DNA from: Nonlabens sp.
GTDB lineage: Bacteria; Bacteroidota; Bacteroidia; Flavobacteriales; Flavobacteriaceae
DNA length: 64,000 bases
Assembly (NCBI RefSeq): GCF_018401815.1
Contig: NZ_JAGYKG010000001.1
Location: 248,001 to 312,000, forward strand
Direction of reading: 5' to 3'
The position numbers and the translations under genes are program-made. Of this stretch, positions 47,250-55,563 are shown piece by piece; the first letter of the stretch is position 1, and each line of letters starts with the position of its first letter. The notes under the pieces were generated by a model. That model did no database searches, was not told the DNA's origin, and was given only the letters and a program-made list of their open reading frames with translations.

Positions 47250-48395
47250 ATGCGCATATTGCTGGTAGGTGAATACAGCGGTTTTCATAATGCCTTAAAA
47301 CAGGGACTACAACAATTAGGTCATGACGTCCATATCCTAGGAGATGGCGACGGTTTTAAACGCTTTCCTGTAGACATAGAAGTAAGTAGTTCCTATTTTG
47401 AACAAAGTTGGTTGCACCGCAAAATAAAAGTGGGTTGGTGGAAACTTACAGGGCATAATTTAGAAGATCGATTGAAATTAGCTCGCTTTCGCGAAAGCGA
47501 AAATAAACTAAAAAATTACGACATCGTTCAATTCATCAATTCTAATGCATTTGATTGTGAACCTTCGGTAGAGCGTAAAATGATCGACTTTTTATTGGAA
47601 AACAATAAAACATCTATACTTATTGCTTGCGGTGACGATTATGAATATGCCAAATATCTGACCGAAGAACACGAAGGTTATAGCATCTTAGAGGCCGTGA
47701 AAAAAGATCCCAGAAAGAAGAAGGAGCTCTTTCATACTTATAAATATTTAGGAAACGGCTATAGAGAGAACTACCTACATCTGGTAAAAAAATCTTCTTG
47801 CGTGATTCCTAGCAATATAGATTATGCCATGGCATTAAAGGGACAACCTAAAGCAACAGCGATCATACCAGCTGCTATTGATTATTCAAAATTAGAACTA
47901 TCCCTAAATGAACAACTAGATTGCATAGAAATATTCATGGGGATTAATCGCGGAAATTATTGGAAAAAAGGAATCAACTATTTTGAACATGCTTTAGATA
48001 TTATTAAAGAGAAATACGGAGAAAAAATAAACATCACTAGTGCAGAAAGCTTGCCGTATCAACAATACATAAGCTCCTATAAAAAGGCACATATCCTATT
48101 AGATCAGGTCTTATGCTATGATCAAGGCTACAATGCCCTAGAGGCAATGGCGCAAGGAAAAGTTGTTTTCTCTGGTGGGGGGCCTGTTTATCTAAAAGCA
48201 CATCGTTTAAATACCGTACCCGTTATCGATGCCCAGCCAGATGTCGCTTATCTTGTCAACCAACTATCTTATTTGATAGAAAACCCGGAAGTCTTACATT
48301 CTATTGGCACAACTGCAAGAGAACATGTTTTAAACCATCACGAAAATATTCGGATAGCCAAAAAATATGAACTGTTGTATCTTAAACATACCTAA
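47250..48395 (+). CDS. Glycosyltransferase, GT-B fold
   Basis: The start at 47250 (MRILLVGEYSGFHNALKQGL) was chosen over a frame start 13 codons earlier that overlaps the divergent gene. The protein has 381 residues. The N-terminal Rossmann domain with GDGDGFKRFP and the C-terminal AYNALEAMAQGKVVFSGGGP (the EALA.G.PVV-type donor-site motif) support a GT4/GT1-like enzyme. A palindrome copy at 47485 is translated as RFRES in LARFRESENKLKNYDIV. The gene is on the plus strand, with no further gene of the pathway after it. Confidence 0.85.
   Translation: MRILLVGEYSGFHNALKQGLQQLGHDVHILGDGDGFKRFPVDIEVSSSYFEQSWLHRKIKVGWWKLTGHNLEDRLKLARFRESENKLKNYDIVQFINSNAFDCEPSVERKMIDFLLENNKTSILIACGDDYEYAKYLTEEHEGYSILEAVKKDPRKKKELFHTYKYLGNGYRENYLHLVKKSSCVIPSNIDYAMALKGQPKATAIIPAAIDYSKLELSLNEQLDCIEIFMGINRGNYWKKGINYFEHALDIIKEKYGEKINITSAESLPYQQYISSYKKAHILLDQVLCYDQGYNALEAMAQGKVVFSGGGPVYLKAHRLNTVPVIDAQPDVAYLVNQLSYLIENPEVLHSIGTTAREHVLNHHENIRIAKKYELLYLKHT
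47485..47498. repeat. 14-bp palindrome inside GT-B gene
   Basis: Perfect copy, in the frame that reads Arg-Phe-Arg-Glu-Ser. Confidence 0.95.
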
Positions 48396-48427
48396 GTCCA
48401 ATTTAATTAAAAATCTTAAACTTTCTA

Positions 48428-48712
48428 TTACCTATTTTTCCATTGTATATCCATACCAGGAAAATCTTCAATTGTTTTTTCTTTGGCTTGTTTGGGTATC
48501 AGAAATTCAAACTCTAGTGCTACTTCAAGACCATCATCAAGATAAAATAACATGGTCTCCTCTCCTTCGTAATCACAAATTACAATAGCATGAATTTCAT
48601 GAACTGCAAAGTATTCATCCTTTATTTCTTGAGGTTCTAGAAACTCAAAATAATGCAGTACTTGTGCTCCTTTAAAATAATCTAATTGATCTAGGTAGAG
48701 GTCTTTTTCCAT
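48428..48712 (-). CDS. Small uncharacterised acidic protein
   Basis: The 94-residue protein is rich in Asp/Glu and aromatics (YFEFLEPQEIKDEYFAVHEI, HAIVICDYEGEETMLFYLDD) and has no signal peptide or membrane segment. I do not recognise its family. A TACCTTTG box lies four bases before the ATG, which supports it as a real gene. It is convergent with the GT-B gene. Confidence 0.6.
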   Translation of the reverse strand: MEKDLYLDQLDYFKGAQVLHYFEFLEPQEIKDEYFAVHEIHAIVICDYEGEETMLFYLDDGLEVALEFEFLIPKQAKEKTIEDFPGMDIQWKNR

Positions 48713-48716
48713 ACAG

Positions 48717-48724
48717 CAAAGGTA
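48717..48724 (-). promoter_or_regulatory. -7 box of the small gene at 48428-48712
   Basis: On the minus strand this reads TACCTTTG, ending four bases before the start. Confidence 0.55.
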
Positions 48725-48897
48725 AGATTTTAAGAGGGTATTTTAACCTAGAATCAATCATATGCATTTTAAATAATTAGTACAGCGCTATACTCATATC
48801 CCAAAAGAGTAACCCTTATAGGCTTTGCCACCACTATAGGTGTACTCCTGTGCTATAGCAAAAAAGCTAGCCGTTCAAATTACCCAACATAAAAAAA

Positions 48898-48920
48898 GCC
48901 AGTTCACAAGAACTGGCTTA
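48898..48920 (-). terminator. Terminator after the E2 gene
   Basis: AGCCAGTTC and GAACTGGCT form a 9-bp stem with an ACAA loop; the A run to the left is the T tail for minus-strand transcripts, 30 bases after the E2 stop. Confidence 0.88.
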
Positions 48921-48949
48921 AAATGTATAAAGAATATTCTTCTATTTAA

Positions 48950-50284
48950 TTAAAATGTTCGATTCACATCAAAACCCTCTAACAATTGCGCTACTCGCTG
49001 TACAAATTGTCCACCTAGCGCTCCGTTGACTACTCTATGGTCATAACTATGGGACAAAAACATTTTCATTCGTATACCTATAAAGTCTCCTTCTGGAGTT
49101 TCTACCACTGCAGGAACTTTTCTTATCGCTCCAAGAGCTAAGATTCCAACTTGTGGCTGGTTAATTATAGGAGTTCCTAACACAGATCCAAAAGTACCTA
49201 CATTAGTTACCGTATAGGTTCCACCTTGTGTATCGTCTGGTTTTAATTTACCAGTTCTTGATCTGTTGGCAAGATCATTTACAGATTTTGCCATGCCTAC
49301 CAAGTTCAATTGGTCTGCATTTTTGATTACAGGCACAATTAAGTTACCATCTGGCAAGGCAGCTGCCATCCCTAAATTGATGTTTTTACGCTTGATGATT
49401 CTATCTCCATCAAGAGCAATATTCATCATCGGGAATTCTTTTAAAGCTTGGGCTACCGCTTCCATAAAAATAGGCGTAAAAGTTAAGTTTTCACCTTCTC
49501 TTTGTTTGAAGCCGTCTTTATGTTTCTTTCTCCAGTTCCAGATATTAGTAACATCACATTCTATAAAACTTTGAACATGTGCACTAGTTTGTACCGATGC
49601 TACCATGTGATGAGCGATGAGTTTCCCCATACGTGTCATTTCTATAATCTCGTCTTCTCCATTTACAGAAACAGGAGCTGCCGTAGGAGCTTGTTTAGGA
49701 GCCGCAGCATGTGATGCTGGAGCTGCTAGAGATTTAGTCGCTGTAGAAGTAGTTGCTACTTTACCCGATTTCTTATCGGCTACATACTTTAAAATATCAT
49801 CTTTAGTAACACGACCATCTTTTCCAGTACCAGAAATAGCCTCTAATTCTGAAAGGGAAATCTGTTCTTCTTTGGCAATATTTTTAACAAGTGGTGAGTA
49901 AAAAGCATCGCTATCTTCATAGTTCACGCTTTCGGTCACTTGTTTGATTTGGTGTTCAACCTCAGCTGCAGCAGCAGTCACTTCTATTGCGCTAGATGCT
50001 GATTCAGAGGTTGCAGCAACAGGAGTGTCTCCACTATCTTCCCCGTTTATTTCTATAATAGCGATAGTCTGTCCTACTTGAACGAGATCATCTACTTGAA
50101 ATAAAACCTCTACTAAGGTACCCTCTACCTCGCTAGGCACTTCACTATCTACCTTATCGGTGGCTATTTCTAATACAGGCTCATCCATCTCGATGGTATC
50201 GCCTACATTCTTAAGCCATGAGGTAATAGTAGCCTCAGCTACAGACTCTCCCATTTTAGGTAATTTTAGTTCAAATTTTGCCAT
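48950..50284 (-). CDS. Dihydrolipoamide acyltransferase (E2) of a 2-oxoacid dehydrogenase complex
   Basis: The 444-residue protein has a lipoyl domain (about 1-77; lipoyl Lys K44 in EIATDKVDSEVPS), a linker rich in Ala/Thr, and an E3-binding domain (about 128-168: YSPLVKNIAKEEQISLSELE). The catalytic acyltransferase domain has the active-site HRVVNGALG near the C-terminus. In Flavobacteriaceae this single-lipoyl E2 usually serves a branched-chain or general 2-oxoacid dehydrogenase; I cannot tell which. It stands alone here: no E1 or E3 gene is adjacent. A -7 box lies at 50321. Confidence 0.9.
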   Translation of the reverse strand: MAKFELKLPKMGESVAEATITSWLKNVGDTIEMDEPVLEIATDKVDSEVPSEVEGTLVEVLFQVDDLVQVGQTIAIIEINGEDSGDTPVAATSESASSAIEVTAAAAEVEHQIKQVTESVNYEDSDAFYSPLVKNIAKEEQISLSELEAISGTGKDGRVTKDDILKYVADKKSGKVATTSTATKSLAAPASHAAAPKQAPTAAPVSVNGEDEIIEMTRMGKLIAHHMVASVQTSAHVQSFIECDVTNIWNWRKKHKDGFKQREGENLTFTPIFMEAVAQALKEFPMMNIALDGDRIIKRKNINLGMAAALPDGNLIVPVIKNADQLNLVGMAKSVNDLANRSRTGKLKPDDTQGGTYTVTNVGTFGSVLGTPIINQPQVGILALGAIRKVPAVVETPEGDFIGIRMKMFLSHSYDHRVVNGALGGQFVQRVAQLLEGFDVNRTF

Positions 50285-50320
50285 AACTATTAAGGTACTA
50301 TAACGTTTTCAATTATTTGG

Positions 50321-50328
50321 CAAAAGTA
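50321..50328 (-). promoter_or_regulatory. -7 box of the E2 gene
   Basis: On the minus strand this reads TACTTTTG, 36 bases before the start. A TTG lies 16 bases further upstream, slightly closer than the usual -33 spacing. Confidence 0.5.
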
Positions 50329-50415
50329 CAAATTAAAGACTTTACAATTGCGAATTACTCACTGATGTAGGAATATTTTAAGATTCGTTGTCGATATTCT
50401 AATGAATCCTCTGAC

Positions 50416-51531
50416 CTATTGCAACTGTTTCACCTCTCCACGAGACCTGTTGCTATCACTTCCTATACAAAAATCTCTTTTTTGTGCTATAAATCTATAC
50501 CTATACTTAGTGTTTTCAGACATGTACTTCATGATAGCTGTTAGTTCTAAACTTTTTAAATCCCACCAAATTTGAACCCCTATCGCTTCCTTACCTTTTA
50601 ACTGCTCCAAGCTCCAACAGGTGATTTTATCTAATCGATAAGTAGGGTCATCAGTAACTAGAACGATCTCTGTAACCTCATTCCTGTCAGAATTTTTTGT
50701 GCTCTTAGGGAAAGCAATCATTCCTTGAATCAATAGATCGATGGCTTTTTTCTCTAATGCCGATTGCTTAAAATATTTATCATAAAACAAGCCCATCGCA
50801 CCATAAAACCGTTGGAGGTACACCTTGTCCTTTACCGTACTTTCTCCTTTAAAGTGAATCACTTTTTGATCTCCTAGGTAATAATTTTCATAGCCTTTTT
50901 GTAAGGCGGTATAACTCAAATCGATGTCCTCACCATACATGAAATAACGCTCGTCAAAGCCACCACAATCATCGTAGACTTTCTTGTCACAAAACATAAA
51001 GGCTCCTACCAGCACATCCACTTTTCCTCGCTGGTTTTGATCGACTTCATGATAATAATAATTCTTTTTATTACCCAGCATTTTTTGTCGAGCCACCTTG
51101 GGTGTAGGAATGTGTCTTTTACTTTCTGGCAAGTAGGCTCCAGTTCCATCTATCAGTTGGGTTCCTATAAAACCAAGATTAATAGTCGCTTTCCCTTCGA
51201 CAAGCTCAGGGCGTCGCGCGAAAGCTAAACATTCTTCAAAAACCTTCTCTCCTACTAATGTATCTGGATTTAAAATACAGAGGTAAGTCCCCTGAGCTTG
51301 TGCTACGGCTAGATTATTTCCTTTAGAAAAACCATAATTCTCATCGTTGGCCATCACTTTTACACGACCTGCATAAACAGATGCTACCATCTCCAAACTG
51401 GAGTCTATAGAATTATTGTCTGCAACGATGATTTCTGCTTCTATGTTTTTGGTAGCTTTTAAAACACTATACAAACAGAGCTCTAAAAAAGCTGAGGTAT
51501 TGTAGTTGAGTATGACTATGGATAATTCCAA
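50416..51531 (-). CDS. Glycosyltransferase family 2 interrupted in frame by a split repeat
   Basis: The 371-residue GT2 has the family's typical start MELSIVILNYNTSAFLELCL, then IIVADNNSIDSS, ENYGFSKGNNLAVAQAQG and LNPDTLV. The later LVGAFMFCDKKVYDDCGGFD and DIDLSYTALQKGY follow the rhamnosyltransferase-like pattern. The segment AFARRPELVEGKA at about residues 103-115 is encoded by a 14-bp palindrome split by 24 bp. The frame stays open because 24 is a multiple of three. The last 70 residues have no family motif. It lies three bases after recR in the same direction. Confidence 0.85.
   Translation of the reverse strand: MELSIVILNYNTSAFLELCLYSVLKATKNIEAEIIVADNNSIDSSLEMVASVYAGRVKVMANDENYGFSKGNNLAVAQAQGTYLCILNPDTLVGEKVFEECLAFARRPELVEGKATINLGFIGTQLIDGTGAYLPESKRHIPTPKVARQKMLGNKKNYYYHEVDQNQRGKVDVLVGAFMFCDKKVYDDCGGFDERYFMYGEDIDLSYTALQKGYENYYLGDQKVIHFKGESTVKDKVYLQRFYGAMGLFYDKYFKQSALEKKAIDLLIQGMIAFPKSTKNSDRNEVTEIVLVTDDPTYRLDKITCWSLEQLKGKEAIGVQIWWDLKSLELTAIMKYMSENTKYRYRFIAQKRDFCIGSDSNRSRGEVKQLQ
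51188..51225. repeat. Palindrome copy split by a second repeat
   Basis: GCTTTC (51188-51193) and GCGAAAGC (51218-51225) are the two parts of the 14-bp palindrome. Between them 24 bp (51194-51217) contain CCTTCGACAAGCTCAGG, a sequence that I recognise as a widespread repeat whose translation is often RPELVEG. It lies within the GT2 gene. Confidence 0.85.
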
Positions 51532-51534
51532 AGG

Positions 51535-52152
51535 CTAGTTTTTAAGCGAATTCTCATAAGGGACCCGGTGCAAAATACTTCTTCCTAATGTTACCTCATC
51601 GGCAAACTCTAGCTCGTCTCCTACGGCTATTCCTCTGGCGATGGTAGAAGTATTGACTTCTAGTCCACCGAGCTGTTTAAAAATATAAAAGTTGGTAGTA
51701 TCTCCTTCTATAGTTGGACTCAGGGCAAAGATTATTTCAGTGACTCCAGCATTCCTCACACGTTCTATCAGGGATTTTACCTTAAGGTCTTGTGGTCCTA
51801 TACCGTCCATAGGACTTATTTTACCGCCTAAAACATGATACAACCCCCTATACTGACTCGTGTTTTCTATCGCCATCACATCTCTGATATCTTCTACCAC
51901 ACAAACAATGGTCTGATCGCGGCTATGACTGGCACAAATTTCGCAAATCTCTACATCACTCACATTATGACATTGCTTGCAAAAATTTAAATCATGACGC
52001 ATTCTTAACAATGCTTGAGAAAGTGCATCTGTATTTTGTTCTGGCTGTCGCATGAGATGCAACACCAGTCGCAGAGCCGTACGTTTACCTATTCCTGGCA
52101 ATTGTGATACTTGATCAACAGCTTCTTCTAAGATTTTGGAGGAAAAATTCAT
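51535..52152 (-). CDS. recR: Recombination protein RecR
   Basis: RecR acts with RecO and RecF to load RecA at gaps. The 205-residue protein has the N-terminal HhH ([16 protein letters not shown]), a C4 zinc finger (C58, C61, C70, C73) and a TOPRIM domain with [14 protein letters not shown]. It ends [18 protein letters not shown]. It lies at the start of a short operon with the GT2 gene, a pairing seen in other Flavobacteriaceae. Confidence 0.96.
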   Translation of the reverse strand: MNFSSKILEEAVDQVSQLPGIGKRTALRLVLHLMRQPEQNTDALSQALLRMRHDLNFCKQCHNVSDVEICEICASHSRDQTIVCVVEDIRDVMAIENTSQYRGLYHVLGGKISPMDGIGPQDLKVKSLIERVRNAGVTEIIFALSPTIEGDTTNFYIFKQLGGLEVNTSTIARGIAVGDELEFADEVTLGRSILHRVPYENSLKN

Positions 52153-52283
52153 GAGTTGTAAATATAGAAAAGAGAATTCAGTGACAAGCCGTGAGTGGTG
52201 AATTTTTGAGTTAATTTATACTTTTTAAACACAATCACTTGATCCTACTTAGCTCAATAGATAAAATTAAAAAAGATACTGAT

Positions 52284-52676
52284 ATGAAGTTGCGAATAGT
52301 AGTGCTCATCCTTTTTACTGCAGCTGTTCTAGGTTGCTCTAGTTCTGAAGAAAAAACAATTGCTAATTTAGAACTATACAACGACGGCACTATAAAAATA
52401 TACTTGCTCAACATTACCGACAGCAGGTGTCCTAGTGATGCCATTTGTGTATGGCAAGGAAATGCCGAAGTCTTTTTAAGAATAGAGGACTCGACTACTT
52501 CTATAGATTATTCGCTGAACACTGCAGGGATCAACAGCCCAAGATTATCAGTACGTTATCCTAATGAAATTAACCTTCTCCAAAAGAATATTGTTTTGCA
52601 GGACGTGCAACCTGTACCCCTTTCTAATACCACTTATATGCTAAGTGATTACACAGTGATCCTTGATGTAAATTAA
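52284..52676 (+). CDS. Small lipoprotein with RCPxDAxCxWxG motif
   Basis: The start at 52284 gives a lipobox signal (MKLRIVVLILFTAAVLGCSS); 15 codons upstream in frame were not used. The 130-residue protein has the motif SRCPSDAICVWQGNAEVFL, found in a group of small secreted or lipid-anchored proteins whose function I do not know. The two Cys residues in the motif could form a disulfide. It is divergent from recR. Confidence 0.8.
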   Translation: MKLRIVVLILFTAAVLGCSSSEEKTIANLELYNDGTIKIYLLNITDSRCPSDAICVWQGNAEVFLRIEDSTTSIDYSLNTAGINSPRLSVRYPNEINLLQKNIVLQDVQPVPLSNTTYMLSDYTVILDVN

Positions 52677-52779
52677 GAGGTGTTTTGATTCCTCCAACCG
52701 ATGCCACTTTTAATAAAAATAACAGGTGAAACTGTTTTTAATATTGAGCTACTAGTTTTCTCAACATTACTTAGAAAAA

Positions 52780-52806
52780 AAGCCCAATCAACATTTGATT
52801 AGGCTT
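52780..52806 (-). terminator. Terminator after the secreted-protein gene
   Basis: AAGCC-C-AATCAA pairs with TTGATT-A-GGCTT across a CAT loop. An A run to the left gives the T tail. It lies 23 bases after the stop at 52829. Confidence 0.8.
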
Positions 52807-52828
52807 AATGAGAGAAATTATTATATAC

Positions 52829-53359
52829 TTACATTCCTGAATCTAATGCCATAGATGTTATCAAGTTATTAGTAGGATTGAACTTAAATGACAAAGCAGT
52901 CTGATCATAAAAAACCACAATCTCGTTACCATCTATGCAATGGTTAGGAAAAAGGTTAAACACTTCTTGGGTAGCATCTCCTATTTCTATCCCATTCAAA
53001 TTAAATTGATTACCACTGTTTATTTTAAATGAGAAAAGTCTCTTGTTACCAGTATAATCACCACTTGTGTCTAAAACACCAGCAAAATGTATGTAATTAT
53101 CATCTAAAGTGTAATAGAACCATGGGTAACCAAACTCTGCCGTATCTTTTTCACCGCTATATTGAAGACCAGCATATTGTCTTAATGCTGCTGTGTTAAT
53201 AAACGTGAAGTGATCATAATTAGAGCGAGAGATATCCCAACCATTAAGTGTTAAAGTGAGATCTGACTGACTGTAAGTGCAGTTAGATGGGTTTATATTG
53301 TTTTGCGCAAAATTCAACAAACTAGTAAAAAATGCAGCAAGTATTATTATATTTTTCAT
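52829..53359 (-). CDS. Small secreted protein of unknown function
   Basis: The 176-residue protein has a signal peptide (MKNIIILAAFFTSLLNFAQ) followed by NNINPSNCTYSQSDLTLTLN and a beta-rich body. No family is recognised. Its start lies 11 bases after the stop of the M23 peptidase gene, so the two are one transcription unit. A role as partner, inhibitor or accessory of the peptidase is possible but not shown by sequence. Confidence 0.7.
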   Translation of the reverse strand: MKNIIILAAFFTSLLNFAQNNINPSNCTYSQSDLTLTLNGWDISRSNYDHFTFINTAALRQYAGLQYSGEKDTAEFGYPWFYYTLDDNYIHFAGVLDTSGDYTGNKRLFSFKINSGNQFNLNGIEIGDATQEVFNLFPNHCIDGNEIVVFYDQTALSFKFNPTNNLITSMALDSGM

Positions 53360-53370
53360 TTGATTAATTT

Positions 53371-54616
53371 TTAATTACACGTATTTATATTCTGCCCTTG
53401 ACTACCAAAGTCAGTATTGAAAAACTCTTCTGGATCAGTTTTAATTCCATTTTTTCTTGCTCGAATATGTAAATGTGGTCCAGCACTAAATCGCGAACCC
53501 ACATTTCCTGTATTACCAGTATAGCCTATAAGCTGACCTTGAGAGACTTGTTGCCCTGGTGAAACTAAAACTTCACCTAAATGCCAATACCCAAGTTGTA
53601 GGTCATCTCCATTAAATCCAGAGTTTATATAAACTCTATTACCAGCGTCATTACCTCCTTCGTTCCAATTGGCCTGATACGGATAAGTGGCTACAATTCC
53701 GGAATGAGCTGCAAATATTGGAGTGCCATAGGGTGCTTTTAAATCCACCCCATCATGAAAAGATCCTCTACCGTTTCCATATTGTCCGCCAGGAACTCCA
53801 TTATTCCTACTACCAAGTATTTCCATGTTATCTAATGGATCCCCCTTTCCAGATATATCATCAACACAAGGTATATCATGACAAGTTACGCTATCAGAAC
53901 CTAAAACGTGACCTTCAGGACATGTTACGGATCCTGAACCTGTAGATGACCCTGCGTCTAAACTTTCTGTTGGAGTATTCTGGTACATAAACCAAATAGG
54001 ATGCTCGTAAGCTGAAGAGCCTGGATTAACCACTATTACTATCTCTTCCAATTGATCTTGACAAAACTCAGAATCGGGATTTAAATCTTCATCACATTCT
54101 TGTAAAATGGTAGTTAGAAGTGCTGAATAACTAAATCCTGCATGATCTAGCCCACCAAAAACCAATCGATGAGTAATTTGATAATTAAATAATCGATACG
54201 CGTCTAAGAACGTCCCGTCTAAATTAAAATAAATAAAATCACCAGATTCAATTTTATTATCATTGTCGTAATAAGGATTATTTACATATTGTAAGGCCTC
54301 AACCATTATTCCATTAAAATCAAGTGCAACGTATTGCACTTCTGTTAAATTAATAGAGTTTGTCAAAGTTTCAACTTTAGTAATCTGAGCGTTAGAATTT
54401 TCTAGAGTTTCAAAAGAGATGTTGTTCAAATCTGGATAAATTTGAAAAACTGAATCCTGATAGCTCTTGTTAAATATGCCTGAGCGAGAAATTAAAGACC
54501 TTTTTACAAGTTCTATATCCCTTGTAGTAATTTCGACATTATTAATATCCTCTAATTCATTTTCGACACAGCTAAAAAGGAAGAATAAAGAATAAAGAAT
54601 AAATTTTGTACTTCAT
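53371..54616 (-). CDS. M23 peptidase lipoprotein, frame broken by a 7-bp repeat (candidate phase switch)
   Basis: An intact frame (53371-54429) holds a C-terminal M23 domain: the zinc-binding FHDGVDLKAPYGTPIFAAHS, YWHLGEVLVSPGQQV and GPHLHIRARKNG. It has no signal peptide. The open frame continues to 54597 with SCVENELEDINNVE and upstream Phe/Leu-rich codons. The ATG at 54616 starts MKYKIYSLFFILPF and stops. The two are out of frame by one base across three tandem TATTCTT copies (minus strand) at 54581-54601. With two copies, the frame would read MKYKIYSLFFLFSCVENELE, a perfect lipoprotein signal. It is therefore OFF as sequenced, or a sequencing slip. The enzyme would cut peptidoglycan peptides. 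Confidence 0.75.
54581..54601 (-). repeat. 7-bp tandem repeat in signal-peptide codons
   Basis: Three exact copies of AAGAATA (plus strand) lie between the ATG and the Cys codon of the M23 lipoprotein gene. Because 7 is not a multiple of 3, each copy change shifts the frame. Confidence 0.9.
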
Positions 54617-54960
54617 CAATTATTAATTTAAAATTAATTCTTAAAATTACTTTGTAAAATCCTCTAAATCAGTTAAAATTATACAAAATCACTATTTTAA
54701 TGACAGTTATTTTTTACAAAATAATTAAACGCTTTAATTATTCTAAAAGCATCAATTAAACTTAAAACAACGGTCTAAAAAGACAAAAATTGGTGCCATT
54801 AATAAGCGATGAAAACTAATATATCTTGAAGAACAAAGTGATTTCGACCTGCTGCCGCTAGACAGGGGAATGACGGCTTAAATTGCTCTTCTTAATTTGC
54901 GATTAATTTTATATGACTGCGTCGCAGGATGAGATTTCGCATCAATAAATGCAGTGATTT
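54617..54960. other. AT-rich intergenic region
   Basis: About 340 bases between the M23 gene and the DUF1599 gene. I see no reading frame with a family, no terminator and no RNA gene. The left half is very AT-rich and could hold the promoter of the M23 gene. Confidence 0.5.
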
Positions 54961-54968
54961 TACGAGAT

Positions 54969-55508
54969 TCAAGCTTTGCTTAAATGAATCATCGCAAAAA
55001 CGGCATAATTGATCATGTCCTGATAGTTAGCATCTATTCCTTCTGAGACTAGTGTTGCGCCTTGGTTATCTTCAATTTGTTTTACTCTCAACAATTTTTG
55101 CAAGATCAAATCGGTTAAAGAACTTACTCGCATATCTCTCCAGGCCTCACCATAATCATGATTTTTATCCATCATGAGTTGTTTAGTAACCGCCACATGA
55201 TGATCGTATTGTTCGAGAGATTGCTCTAAAGACAAATCTGGTTGCTCTACCACTCCTTTATCCAATTGAATAAGCGCCATGATAGAATAATTGATGATAC
55301 CAATGAACTCGCTTTCTTGCCCTTCGTTTACTTTTGATTCGGCAAGAGTTTGTAAGCCTCTAATGCGTTGCGCTTTGATAAAAATCTGATCGGTGAGTGA
55401 TGGCAACCGCAAGATGCGCCATGCGCTACCATAATCCTTCATTTTTTTAGAAAACAAATCACGACATTGTGCAATTACGGCATCGTATTGCTGGCTGGTT
55501 TGGGACAT
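54969..55508 (-). CDS. DUF1599 protein
   Basis: The start at 55508 (MSQTSQQYDAVIAQC) was taken; the longer frame to 55550 overlaps the folP leader. The 179-residue protein has two related halves, each with the pattern KMKDYGSAWRILRLPSLTDQ (second: DKNHDYGEAWRDMRVSSLTD), the DUF1599 duplication. The function is unknown. It diverges from folP. Confidence 0.88.
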   Translation of the reverse strand: MSQTSQQYDAVIAQCRDLFSKKMKDYGSAWRILRLPSLTDQIFIKAQRIRGLQTLAESKVNEGQESEFIGIINYSIMALIQLDKGVVEQPDLSLEQSLEQYDHHVAVTKQLMMDKNHDYGEAWRDMRVSSLTDLILQKLLRVKQIEDNQGATLVSEGIDANYQDMINYAVFAMIHLSKA

Positions 55509-55563
55509 GCGTAGTACAAATTTTGTGTAAATTTCGCATTTAAAACTCAATTAACCATATTTC

